Source: JAENVT01 sp039931555
GTDB taxonomy: Bacteria > Actinomycetota > Acidimicrobiia > Acidimicrobiales > Ilumatobacteraceae
DNA length: 13,879 nt
Direction of reading: 5' to 3'
NCBI GenBank assembly: GCA_039931555.1
Contig: JBDTRP010000150.1
Span: 1 to 13,879 of the forward strand
Under the pieces are notes generated by a model. The model was not told the origin of the DNA and did not search any database. It saw only the letters and a list, made by a program, of their open reading frames with translations. Both the position numbers and the translations under genes were made by a program. This document shows positions 1 through 7,534 of this stretch, piece after piece; positions within the stretch are counted from its first letter, which is position 1; the number at the start of each line of letters is the position of its first letter.

Positions 1-2
1 CG

Positions 3-605
3 ATCAACGACGGCGCAGACGAGTTGGGTTCGTGCCTCGTTTGCATGACGACGCAAGGGCACGGTCGTGTCGTCGGCTCCGTCGCGCGATCCGTGATGCG
101 GGGACATCCTCGCCCGCTCGTGGTGGTCGGTCGCCTCGCCGACCGCAAGGACTACTTCGAGAAGACATGGCCTGAACCACTTTCAGCGAAACACATCGTC
201 GCGTGTGTGGACGACACGGCGGCGGCGGACGCAGCGGTGATGGTCGCCGCGGAGTGGGCCAACGCACTGGCAATGTCGCTGACCATCCTCACCGTTTCCG
301 CACCACCCATATCGCTGTCCGGAGACGAGCGCTCGGATGACATTGAATCCTCCCTCCAACGCCTGCGCGACTTGCTTGCAGATCGATCGCTCGATATTCG
401 TACTCACGTGCAATCCGATCCACTGGGCCCCGCGGCGGGGGTGAGTACCTACCTCTCAGCGAACCCCGCCGGTCTGCTTGTGGTGTCGACGCATGCCAGG
501 TCCGGCCTGAGCCGTCTCATCGGCGGTGCTACCGCAACGAGCATCGTCGCCGCATCGCGGGTTGCCACGGTGGTGGTACCGCTGCACAAATGGTCCAGCG
601 GATGA
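3..605 (+). CDS. Tandem universal stress protein (UspA family), C-terminal part, 5' end outside window
   Basis: The reading frame is open from the left edge (first full codon at base 3), so this is the end of a longer protein. The TTG at 24 is probably not a real start. The first ~40 residues are the tail of one Usp domain: a G-x-G-x3-GS nucleotide-loop remnant (QGHGRVVGSVA) followed by the usual terminal strand RPLVVVG. A second Usp domain begins near residue 62 (KHIVACVDD) and ends with a loop of the STHARSG..R type and a VVVP strand. In that loop the usual first glycine is replaced (STHA instead of GSHG), so ATP binding by this domain is uncertain. Usp proteins are soluble cytoplasmic stress or dormancy factors, often paired as two domains in actinobacteria. 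The next gene also ends in two Usp domains, which suggests a stress or energy-limitation region. The family call is firm; the specific role is unknown. Confidence 0.88.
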   Translation: MNDGADELGSCLVCMTTQGHGRVVGSVARSVMRGHPRPLVVVGRLADRKDYFEKTWPEPLSAKHIVACVDDTAAADAAVMVAAEWANALAMSLTILTVSAPPISLSGDERSDDIESSLQRLRDLLADRSLDIRTHVQSDPLGPAAGVSTYLSANPAGLLVVSTHARSGLSRLIGGATATSIVAASRVATVVVPLHKWSSG

Positions 606-719
606 ATCGAACCGACCCTCGCCGCGTTGGCGTCGCAGTTCGCTCAGCGAATTCCGTGTTCGGCGACCGCGCTGTTGCCCCGGTGCGGAGCCGGCGAACG
701 TTGTGTGGTGGCTCAATAT

Positions 720-741
720 TTTTCTAGTACTATCTAGAAAA
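720..741. promoter_or_regulatory. AT-rich inverted repeat, candidate operator/promoter of the NuoF-Usp fusion gene
   Basis: A perfect inverted repeat, TTTTCTAG-N6-CTAGAAAA, lies about 85 bases upstream of the start codon at 827. It sits in a short AT-rich island (about 711-748) inside otherwise GC-rich DNA. CTAG is usually rare in such genomes and occurs in both arms here. The six-base spacer (TACTAT) could double as a weak -10-like element. The site does not match a DosR/DevR box (GGGAC...GTCCC type). The rest of the 606-826 gap shows one short palindrome (TTCGCTCAGCGAA, 639-651), too tight for a convincing terminator, and nothing else I can name. The binding protein is unknown. Confidence 0.45.
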
Positions 742-826
742 TTATCTCGTCGATCGCTAGTGTGGTGAGAAAGGCGCTGTACTGCCCGGTGGCGCGAGCG
801 ACACCTCGCCCAAGAACGGAGAGTTG

Positions 827-3800
827 ATGCCACTCATCTGGAGGGTCCTCGACAGGCAGCCTGTTTGCTCACTCAGCGACTACATCGACATGGGTGGCGG
901 GATCGCGTCCCACCTCGCCAGGCAAGCGCCCCCTGCCGAGACGATCGAGCTGCTGTGCTCCTCTGGCTTGCGCGGACGGGGCGGCGCAGGCTTCCCGACC
1001 GGTACCAAGTGGAAGACCGTGGCCGCCTCCCTGCCTACTGGCGACGTGACCACCGTCGTCGTCAACGCCGCCGAAGGCGAACCGGGGACCTTCAAAGATC
1101 GCGCCCTGCTCCGCACCAACCCCTACCGGGTGCTCGAGGGCGCGATCGTCGCTGCCGTCACGATGCAGACGGAGCAGATTCGCATCGGTATCAAGGCAAC
1201 GTTCGGTCGCGAGATCGAACGGCTCATTGCGGCGATCGCAGAGATGCGCGAAGCGGGATGGTTCCATGATCTCGACATCGAGCTCGTTCTCGGTCCGAGC
1301 TCCTATTTGTTCGGCGAGGAGACCGCACTCCTCGAGGTCGTCGAAGGCCGTCAGCCGTTTCCGCGAGTGACGCCGCCCTATCGCCGGGGACTGCAGGAGG
1401 GTGACACCCGATCAGCGGTTGGAGTCAGGTTGGCCACGATCGGCGGAACCGGCGGAGCCCCGGCCCTCGTCGACAACGTCGAGACGCTCGCGAACGTACC
1501 GCTCATCGTCGCGAGTGGACCCGAATGGTTCCGGGAGATCGGCACCGAGCGCTCCCCCGGCACGATCGTTTGCACGGTCAGCGGCGCGACACGCCGCAGC
1601 GGCGTCGGCGAGCTCGCGATGGGATCGACGCTGCGCGAGGCGATCGCCATAATCGGATGGGGCCCGCGACAAGGCCACGAAGTCCAGGTTGTCCTGGCTG
1701 GCACCGCGAACTCGCTCATCCCCGCTCAGCTGTTGGACACGCCGTTGACCTACGAGGCATTGCGCGACGCCGGTTCCGGGCTCGGTTCCGCCGGATTCAT
1801 CGTGTTCGACGACACCACCGAGCCGGCCGCGATCGCCGCCGCGGTCGCCCGATTCCTTGCCGTTGAGTCGTGCGGCCAGTGCGAGCCGTGCAAGACCGAT
1901 GGCCTGCTCATTGCCGACCAGCTCAACCGCGCTCTCCAGGAGACACCCACATCGATCGACGACGACGCCCTCCGCCGCCGGATCGGCACCGTCACCATCG
2001 GAGCACGGTGCAACCTCGCCCAACAACAAGCTTCGGTCGCGGCAAGTTTACTCGAGCTCTATCCACGGTCCCTGAGCTCGCGGTCCCACTCGTCGCTCGC
2101 CGCAGCGACCGAGCCCGTGACGATCGCTCCGATCGCCGATCTCGTAGGCGGGCGTGCGATCCTCGACTCCCGACAGGGCGCGAAGCAGCCAGACTGGTCG
2201 TACGAGGACACCGACTCCGGCGCTGCGCCTGCCGCTCGTCTCGGTAACACGCCGGTGCACATCGCCGTTCCGAGCCGTTCTCGGCAGTGGCCGGAGTGGA
2301 GCGCGAGCCTGACAACCGACCACCCGCTCGAGCTCCTCGACGATGCCCACAGTTCCATCGACACGCTGATCGAACTCGCCATCTCGGCCGGCGAACAGGC
2401 AATCGAAGATCGCATGGATGATGTCGCCATCGCCGTCCGCACCCATATCGACGTCACCCAACGTGTCCTGTACCCGATGGTCCGCCGCATGGGCGGGGAG
2501 GAGGGAGAACTCCTCGCTGATGCCGCCGAATCGCAGGAACGGACGCTGTCACGCCTGGTCGGCGACGTCGATCGCTCGAACGTGTCCGAGAGCCTTCAGG
2601 CCATCTGCGTCGAGATGCAGGTGCACGCCCATCTCGACGACCAGATACTGGAACTTCTGCGAGCCCGTCTCGACCCCAGTGAACGTTCAAGTCTCGCCGA
2701 CGGGTTGGCTGCCGCGCGCGCGACCTCGACCGTGAGTCGTCTCCGACGGACAGCGTCGAGGTTCGCGGCGCATTCCGTCAAGCGGCCCCCTCCTCGACCG
2801 CTCGACGATGTCGAAGAGACGTTGGTCGGGCAGCCGGCGGTCGTGGTCGCACGGGACGATTCACCACGCTTTGACATGCCACCTGTGCGCCACGACAAAG
2901 CTCCGTTCGAGCAAGTCGCGAACCCGGTGGTCGCCCAATTCGGCCCAATCATCGGGCCCGGGCCCGGCCGCGACAAGGTGGCTGCGATCAGGAGGATCCT
3001 CGTTGGCGTCGACGGCTCAGCGGCGGCCGCCGCGGCGCTGGAGTGGGCTGGCCGACTCGCAGAACGCGTGGGTGCCGAGATCCTCGTGGGCAACGTCTTC
3101 GAGCCGGATCAGGCAGAAGTTTCGCCCGACGAGTACGAACGGTTGATCGCCGAGTCCGAACACAGCCTCAACGCCGAGTGGTCAGAGCCGCTCCGTGGCA
3201 GCGGCGTCCAGCATCGAGGCCTACAACTCCTCGGCGCTCCTGACAGTCTGCTAGCCGCCGCTGAAGGGGAGAGCGTCGACCTGCTCGTCGTTGGGACTCG
3301 CGGCACCGGGCATCTTGCCGGCCTTCACATCGGCAGCATGGCCCACCATCTTGCTCATTACACTCGGGCTCCGCTCGCCATCGTCCCCTCGGCAGGCGCG
3401 ACCGCAACCATCGATCGAATAGTGGTGGGCGTGGACGGATCGCTTGGCTGCGAGTCCGCCGTGAACTGGTGCGCGAACGTCGCCGCCGCGTGCAATGCCG
3501 AGGTCATCGCGATCTGCGCCTTCGAACCTCATCCTCGCTGGGGCTTGAGGAATCATGACGTGGCCGGCAGGCGTGCGGCAGTGGAGGCGGCGATCAGCAG
3601 CGAGTGGGTCGCTCCGCTGCGAGACGCCGGCGTGACCGTCCGAACACGCATCGTCGAGGGCAATCACCCCGTGGCTGCGCTCGCGAGCGCCGCCACCGAC
3701 GAGGACGCCGGTTTGCTGGTAGTCGGTACCCGGGGACTCAGCGAGATTGTTGGGTCTCGCCTCGGCAGGCTCCCCTTGCAACTGGTTCACCACACGCACC

Positions 3801-3856
3801 TACCTGTGGTCTTGATCCCGCCGAGCCCGATAGCTGACGCCGCCAGCAATCGGTAA
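827..3856 (+). CDS. Fusion protein: NuoF-like NADH/FMN/4Fe-4S module + hemerythrin-like region + two Usp domains
   Basis: ATG at 827 is chosen because GGAG (818-821) lies 5 bases upstream; the in-frame TTG at 824 is too close to it. Residues 1-~415 match NuoF/HoxF/FdsB-type flavoprotein subunits. They hold the FMN loop GRGGAGFPTGTKW (~50-62), EGEPGTFKDR (~83-92), the FGEETALLE motif (~162-170), a ubiquitin-like SLBB stretch (~235-325), and the cluster motif C349-x2-C352-x2-C355 with a fourth Cys at 395. This spacing is that of the NuoF N3 cluster. Residues ~495-630 are alpha-helical and hemerythrin-like, but several metal ligands are replaced. Residues ~721-855 and ~862-1000 are two Usp domains, each with a GTRG nucleotide loop. 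The NuoF part would pass electrons from NADH to an unknown acceptor. No other complex I or dehydrogenase subunit is in the window. The joining of NADH oxidation to stress-sensing Usp domains is unusual. Domain calls are strong; the physiological role is open. Confidence 0.9.
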   Translation: MPLIWRVLDRQPVCSLSDYIDMGGGIASHLARQAPPAETIELLCSSGLRGRGGAGFPTGTKWKTVAASLPTGDVTTVVVNAAEGEPGTFKDRALLRTNPYRVLEGAIVAAVTMQTEQIRIGIKATFGREIERLIAAIAEMREAGWFHDLDIELVLGPSSYLFGEETALLEVVEGRQPFPRVTPPYRRGLQEGDTRSAVGVRLATIGGTGGAPALVDNVETLANVPLIVASGPEWFREIGTERSPGTIVCTVSGATRRSGVGELAMGSTLREAIAIIGWGPRQGHEVQVVLAGTANSLIPAQLLDTPLTYEALRDAGSGLGSAGFIVFDDTTEPAAIAAAVARFLAVESCGQCEPCKTDGLLIADQLNRALQETPTSIDDDALRRRIGTVTIGARCNLAQQQASVAASLLELYPRSLSSRSHSSLAAATEPVTIAPIADLVGGRAILDSRQGAKQPDWSYEDTDSGAAPAARLGNTPVHIAVPSRSRQWPEWSASLTTDHPLELLDDAHSSIDTLIELAISAGEQAIEDRMDDVAIAVRTHIDVTQRVLYPMVRRMGGEEGELLADAAESQERTLSRLVGDVDRSNVSESLQAICVEMQVHAHLDDQILELLRARLDPSERSSLADGLAAARATSTVSRLRRTASRFAAHSVKRPPPRPLDDVEETLVGQPAVVVARDDSPRFDMPPVRHDKAPFEQVANPVVAQFGPIIGPGPGRDKVAAIRRILVGVDGSAAAAAALEWAGRLAERVGAEILVGNVFEPDQAEVSPDEYERLIAESEHSLNAEWSEPLRGSGVQHRGLQLLGAPDSLLAAAEGESVDLLVVGTRGTGHLAGLHIGSMAHHLAHYTRAPLAIVPSAGATATIDRIVVGVDGSLGCESAVNWCANVAAACNAEVIAICAFEPHPRWGLRNHDVAGRRAAVEAAISSEWVAPLRDAGVTVRTRIVEGNHPVAALASAATDEDAGLLVVGTRGLSEIVGSRLGRLPLQLVHHTHLPVVLIPPSPIADAASNR

Positions 3857-4097
3857 GTGAAGCCGCAGCCCTGGGCCCCGTCAGCGTGTCCGATCGTGGC
3901 GGCCCCGCACCGAGTTCTTCAGACGACATCGAACACGCCGGGCTCGTGTCGGACCTGTCCCTCGCCTCCTGGGATCTGCGACCGTCCACCACCGAATCGA
4001 CGTTCTCGTGGCGGTCCTGTCACCTTCATGAAGCGGCGGCCCGCGGCGACGGCAGCCCGCGAACTGCAGTCACCGCTAGTCGAAGTCAGCGATCGGC

Positions 4098-4127
4098 TTG
4101 AACAAGTGTTCAAACAGTGATTACGGT
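4098..4127 (+). promoter_or_regulatory. 16-bp TetR-type palindrome overlapping a likely promoter of the Rieske operon
   Basis: TTGAACA-AG-TGTTCAA (4098-4113) is a perfect palindrome of 7-bp arms with a 2-bp centre, the size and form of many TetR-family operators. It ends 20 bases before the ATG at 4134. Its left end, TTGAAC (4098-4103), also reads as a -35 hexamer. A TANNNT-type -10 (TACGGT, 4122-4127) follows after 18 bases. That would place the transcript start at about 4133-4134, so the mRNA may be leaderless. The regulator is probably the TetR/BetI-like protein encoded at 5264-5893 in the same operon, giving autoregulation. The remaining part of the 3857-4097 gap shows no gene or clear terminator that I can support. 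Confidence 0.6.
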
Positions 4128-4133
4128 GGCACG

Positions 4134-5267
4134 ATGGCCTCGAGGTTCGAGCAGCTCGCCGTCGGCTACGACATCGACGCTGCGGCGTCGATGTCGTTGC
4201 ACGCTCGGGCATATGTCGACCCGGTGTGGTTCGAGGTTGACCAGCGAGCGATCATCTCCCGGTCGTGGCAATGGTGGTGTCATGTCGAGCGGTTGCGCGA
4301 GCCCGGTCAATTCCTGGCTGGTGAGGTTGCGGGAATGCCGATCGTGGCGGTCAGAGGGCACGATGGTCGACTGCGCGCGTTCTACAACGTGTGCCGCCAT
4401 CGGGCGCACGAGTTGGTGGCGGGCGCCGGCTCGATCCGCAGCCTCGTCTGCCCGTACCACGCATGGACGTATGACCTCGCCGGCCAGCTCACCTCGGCAC
4501 GCCACACACAAGACCTCGTCGACTTCGACCGCACGTCGATCTGCCTGATGCCGATACAGGTCGCCGAGTTCGCCGGGTTCGTGTTCGTCAACCTCGACCC
4601 CCAGGCACCGAGCCTGGCCGCGCAGTCCGGTGACCTGGCAGCGGAGATCGCACAGTGGGCACCGGACATCGATCGGTTGACGTTCGCTCGACGGCTCACC
4701 TATGAGATCGCGTCGAACTGGAAGAACGTGATCGACAACTTCCTCGAGTGCTACCACTGCCACGTCGCCCACAAGGACTTCGTGTCGCTCGTCGAGATGG
4801 ACACCTACACAGTGACCACCCACGGCATCTACTCCAGCCACATGGCCAGCGCCGGCACCGCCGGCAACTCGGCCTACGACGTGAGCGATGCCACCGTCAC
4901 CGATCACGCCGTCTGGTGGCTGTGGCCGAACACCTGCCTGCTGCGCTACCCGGGTCGAGGCAACATGATGGTTCTCCGAATCATCCCGGTCGGACCCGGA
5001 CGCACGCTGGAAACGTACGACCTGTTCCTGGAGTCAGCGGAACCCAACGCCGCGGAGCTCGAGACAATCCGGTACCTCGATGAAGTGCTGCAGGTCGAAG
5101 ACATCGCACTCGTCGAAAGCGTCCAGCGCGGGATGCGAACCCCGGCGTTCGACCAGGGCCGCATCGTCGTCGACCGGTCCGGATCCGGACTCTCCGAGCA
5201 CGCGCTCCATCATTTCCACGGTCTGGTGCTGGACGCCTATCGACGCGACGCGGGCACGCCACGATGA
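4134..5267 (+). CDS. Rieske non-heme iron oxygenase alpha subunit, quaternary-ammonium (CntA/GbcA-like) group
   Basis: 377 residues, the normal length for this family. The Rieske 2Fe-2S motif is C87-x-H89-x16-C106-x2-H109. The catalytic iron motif is E205-x-Y-H208-x4-H213, with the third ligand probably D323 in VEDIALVE, followed by the family's VQRGM signature. The residue bridging the Rieske and iron centres is Glu (E205) rather than the Asp of classical ring-hydroxylating dioxygenases. From known families, this Glu is a mark of carnitine oxygenase CntA and relatives acting on choline- or betaine-like compounds, so glycine betaine or another quaternary amine is the likely substrate. A separate reductase is needed and is not present here. 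ATG 4134 is preferred over the upstream in-frame TTG at 4098, which lies inside the palindrome. The stop overlaps the TetR start by four bases (ATGA). The family is near certain; the substrate is inferred. Confidence 0.93.
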   Translation: MASRFEQLAVGYDIDAAASMSLHARAYVDPVWFEVDQRAIISRSWQWWCHVERLREPGQFLAGEVAGMPIVAVRGHDGRLRAFYNVCRHRAHELVAGAGSIRSLVCPYHAWTYDLAGQLTSARHTQDLVDFDRTSICLMPIQVAEFAGFVFVNLDPQAPSLAAQSGDLAAEIAQWAPDIDRLTFARRLTYEIASNWKNVIDNFLECYHCHVAHKDFVSLVEMDTYTVTTHGIYSSHMASAGTAGNSAYDVSDATVTDHAVWWLWPNTCLLRYPGRGNMMVLRIIPVGPGRTLETYDLFLESAEPNAAELETIRYLDEVLQVEDIALVESVQRGMRTPAFDQGRIVVDRSGSGLSEHALHHFHGLVLDAYRRDAGTPR

Positions 5268-5893
5268 CCGCCGCTGGTTTGATCGACGAGCCACTCGACC
5301 GCGAGGCTGCCATCCTCGACGCCGCGCTCGTCGTGCTTGCCCGTCACGGCATCGGAGGCGTGACGATGCGCGCCGTCGCACACGCCGCCGGAGTGTCGCT
5401 GGGCTTGGCCAACTACTACTTCACCGACAAGACATCGTTGATCTCAGCCGCATTGCGCCGCATCGGAGAGCAAGATCTCGACATCGTCCGCGCCGACGGT
5501 GGCACTCCGGCAGATCGTCTCCGCCGAGCCTTGCGCCGCGTCGGCGACGACGAACTCATCCGTCCCCAATACATGGCGTTGCGCCTGCAACTCTGGTCGC
5601 TCGCCACCGTCGACCGTGCCTTCAGCGAGATCAACCGCTCGGCCCAACGGCGGTACCTCGACAAGCTGGCCGACCTGATCGCTGCAGCGATGCCCGACCT
5701 CGACCACGACGAAGTCGCTCGCCGAGCAGGCGACATCCTCGTCGTTCAAAACGGCATCTGGCTCACCGCCGCCCTCATCGACGACCGAGAAGCACTCGAT
5801 CGCAGCATCGAACGCTGCGAGAAGATCGCGTTCGCGACAACCACATCAATCGCACGCCGCCACACCCGCCCGACCGTGAGCTCGGCGCGATGA
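5264..5893 (+). CDS. TetR/BetI-like transcriptional regulator
   Basis: 209 residues with a typical TetR N-terminal helix-turn-helix: ILDAALVVLARHG (17-29), then the recognition region VAHAAGVSLGLANYYFTDK (38-56). The phrasing VSLGLANYYFTDK-SLI resembles BetI, the choline-responsive repressor (VSxGxxxxYFxDKxxLI). The C-terminal ligand domain is ordinary in length. It starts in a 4-base ATGA overlap with the Rieske stop and ends in another with the methyltransferase start, so it is co-translated with both. The likely target is the palindrome at 4098-4113, making it an autoregulated repressor relieved by the operon's substrate. The effector is unknown; a quaternary amine is a reasonable guess given the BetI likeness and the Rieske partner. 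Confidence 0.92.
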   Translation: MTAAGLIDEPLDREAAILDAALVVLARHGIGGVTMRAVAHAAGVSLGLANYYFTDKTSLISAALRRIGEQDLDIVRADGGTPADRLRRALRRVGDDELIRPQYMALRLQLWSLATVDRAFSEINRSAQRRYLDKLADLIAAAMPDLDHDEVARRAGDILVVQNGIWLTAALIDDREALDRSIERCEKIAFATTTSIARRHTRPTVSSAR

Positions 5894-6570
5894 CCGATCA
5901 CGACCCCACCGAGCACATCGACGACCTGCTCACGGCCGCCTACGCACTCGACGGTCCGGACGCCAACCGAGCGCTCTACGCCCGATGGGCCGACACCTAC
6001 GAGAGTGGCTTCATCGCCGACAGCAAATACGTCTATCACGACGAGGTCGTCAGCGTCTTCGCCGCCTACGGCCTCGACCAAGTCGGGCAGACCGAGGCGA
6101 TCGCCGACATCGGGTGCGGCACCGGACTCGCCGGCGCTGCACTGCGACGCCGCCGAGCCATCAACATCGACGGCATCGACATCTCACCCCAAATGCTCCA
6201 ACAAGCGGCATACAAGCAACACCACGGCACCGCGGTGTACCGCAACCTCATCGAAGCAGACCTGACCCACCCGCTGATGATCGACGACGACACGTACGCC
6301 GGAGCCGTCAGCGTCGGCACCTTCACCCACGGCCACGTCGGACCAGCCGCACTCGCCGAAGTCGTCCGCATCGTGCGACCCGGTGGACGCGCGGCAATCG
6401 GGATCAACGCCGCTCACTTCGCGACCGCCGACTTCGGCCACACCCTTCAGCAACTCGTGCTCGCCAGCGCGATCATCAACCTCGAACTGATCGAAGCACC
6501 GATCTACGACGGAGCCGAACCGCGCAACGCCGACGACATTGCCCGCATCGCCACCTTCGAAGTCACCTGA
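5890..6570 (+). CDS. Class I SAM-dependent methyltransferase
   Basis: 226 residues. An ARWADTYE-type N-terminus precedes motif I, IADIGCGTGL (71-80), the acidic motif II region INIDGIDISP (91-100), and a late VRPGG loop (~162-166). These are the marks of a Rossmann-fold methyltransferase of the broad UbiE/Methyltransf_11 or Methyltransf_25 type. The start ATG at 5890 overlaps the TetR stop (ATGA). The frame stays open far upstream (to about 5080), but that extension is the shadow of the Rieske and TetR genes. The substrate cannot be read from sequence. A methyltransferase coupled to a probable N-demethylating oxygenase is curious: it could re-methylate an intermediate or modify a different small amine. 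It is the last gene of the operon and converges on the LysR gene. Confidence 0.88.
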   Translation: MTDHDPTEHIDDLLTAAYALDGPDANRALYARWADTYESGFIADSKYVYHDEVVSVFAAYGLDQVGQTEAIADIGCGTGLAGAALRRRRAINIDGIDISPQMLQQAAYKQHHGTAVYRNLIEADLTHPLMIDDDTYAGAVSVGTFTHGHVGPAALAEVVRIVRPGGRAAIGINAAHFATADFGHTLQQLVLASAIINLELIEAPIYDGAEPRNADDIARIATFEVT

Positions 6571-6593
6571 CGCCAAGCCGCGGCATTCAACGG

Positions 6594-6613
6594 ACCGTGA
6601 CACAGGCGACGGT
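6594..6613. terminator. Weak bidirectional hairpin between convergent genes
   Basis: ACCGT (6594-6598) and ACGGT (6609-6613) form a 5-bp stem with a 10-base loop in the 43-base gap between the methyltransferase stop and the LysR stop. There is no clear T-tract on either strand. The convergent layout needs termination here, but the hairpin is short. Confidence 0.25.
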
Positions 6614-7498
6614 TCATCCGCGATCCAGCGTCAGCCAGGTGGCGAATTCCTCGACAAGGGTGGTGGATGGTCGTTTGGCACCCACGTAGTAGGAGCGGTC
6701 CGTGGTGACGGCCCACTCACCGACCTCCACGAGGCGACCCTCGTCGAGATGCTGGTCGATGAGCGGACGCCAGCCGAGCCCGATTCCGTAGCCTTCGAGC
6801 ACGGCTTGCAGGTAGACGGTGTAGCTGGTGTAGCTGTGACTGATCGATGGGGGTGCCGAGCCGAAGATGGCGAGCCAGTCGTCGTGGTGCGTTGGACCTT
6901 CGAGGCCCAAGAGACGCTCGGTCGCGAGGCCGCTGAGCGTGATCCGGTCGGATCCCATGGCGTAGCGGGGTGAGCGAATCACCACGAGTCGTTCCGGGGT
7001 GACGACCTTGTCACCTCGGTCGGAATCGGGCTGTCCGAAGCTGACGACGATGTCGGCGTCTTGCGCGGGTGCTGCGCTGTCGTTTCGGGTGACGACCCGG
7101 ACATCGGCATCGGGGTGTTGGCTGGTGAACTCGTCGAGTCGCGGAAGAAGCCAGAGGGCTGCGAATGTCACCGAGACGTCCACGGTGACACGGTTGGTGT
7201 TGTCTCGTGATCGTTGGAGCAGGTTGAGTGCTTCGTCAAGGTCACTGAAACACGTTTGGGTCGCCTGGCTGAGCTGTCGTCCGTCAGGTGTCAGCTCGCT
7301 CGACGAAGACGTTCGCGAGAAGAGCGCAACACCCAACCATTGTTCGAGGGTCGAGATGTGGCGGCTGATCGTGGACTGCCCGATTCCGAGTTGGCGCGCT
7401 GCAGCGGAGAAACTCCCTGAGGATGCTGCCGCGTTGAAGGCGCGCACTGCGTTCAACGGAACGTGATCAACAAGATTCTGACCATCGCGTTTTAGCAT
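6614..7498 (-). CDS. LysR-type transcriptional regulator (GcvA/AmpR-like layout)
   Basis: 294 residues from the ATG at 7498 (reverse strand). This start is chosen because a GGAGA (7507-7511) lies 8 bases upstream and the HTH begins normally at about residue 15. An upstream in-frame ATG (7519) and the longest frame (to 7636) lack a good ribosome site or run into the divergent gene. The N-terminal winged HTH reads LNAVRAFNAAASSGSF-AAARQLGIGQSTISRHISTLE (15-52), followed by the LFSRT hinge and a periplasmic-binding-type effector domain of usual length. It is transcribed divergently from the phosphonate fusion gene with only 38 bases between start codons, the classic LysR arrangement with its target. 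It most likely senses a phosphonate or its product and controls the 7537 gene. The effector is not identifiable from sequence. Confidence 0.92.
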   Translation of the reverse strand: MLKRDGQNLVDHVPLNAVRAFNAAASSGSFSAAARQLGIGQSTISRHISTLEQWLGVALFSRTSSSSELTPDGRQLSQATQTCFSDLDEALNLLQRSRDNTNRVTVDVSVTFAALWLLPRLDEFTSQHPDADVRVVTRNDSAAPAQDADIVVSFGQPDSDRGDKVVTPERLVVIRSPRYAMGSDRITLSGLATERLLGLEGPTHHDDWLAIFGSAPPSISHSYTSYTVYLQAVLEGYGIGLGWRPLIDQHLDEGRLVEVGEWAVTTDRSYYVGAKRPSTTLVEEFATWLTLDRG

Positions 7499-7534
7499 GC
7501 TCTCCGTCTCCAAATTCATGGGTTCACAAGGCTT

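Noticed and set aside
606..826. DosR/DevR box upstream of the Usp-containing fusion
   Set aside because: No GGGAC...GTCCC-type palindrome is present; the only strong repeat is the unrelated CTAG-containing one.
3857..4097. Small genes in the gap before the Rieske operon
   Set aside because: Open frames here have no ribosome site, no recognisable domain and a composition typical of unselected high-GC DNA.
4098..4133. TTG at 4098 as the Rieske start
   Set aside because: It lies inside the perfect palindrome and adds residues with no family match; the ATG at 4134 gives the normal length.
4110..4907. A 265-residue open frame on the minus strand opposite the Rieske gene
   Set aside because: It is a shadow of the high-GC coding strand, with a Val/Gly/Asp-rich composition and no domain; the Rieske gene on the plus strand has full motifs.
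5080..5889. Long N-terminal extension of the methyltransferase
   Set aside because: The extension is Arg-rich out-of-frame sequence of the Rieske and TetR genes; the ATGA overlap at 5890 is a clear start.
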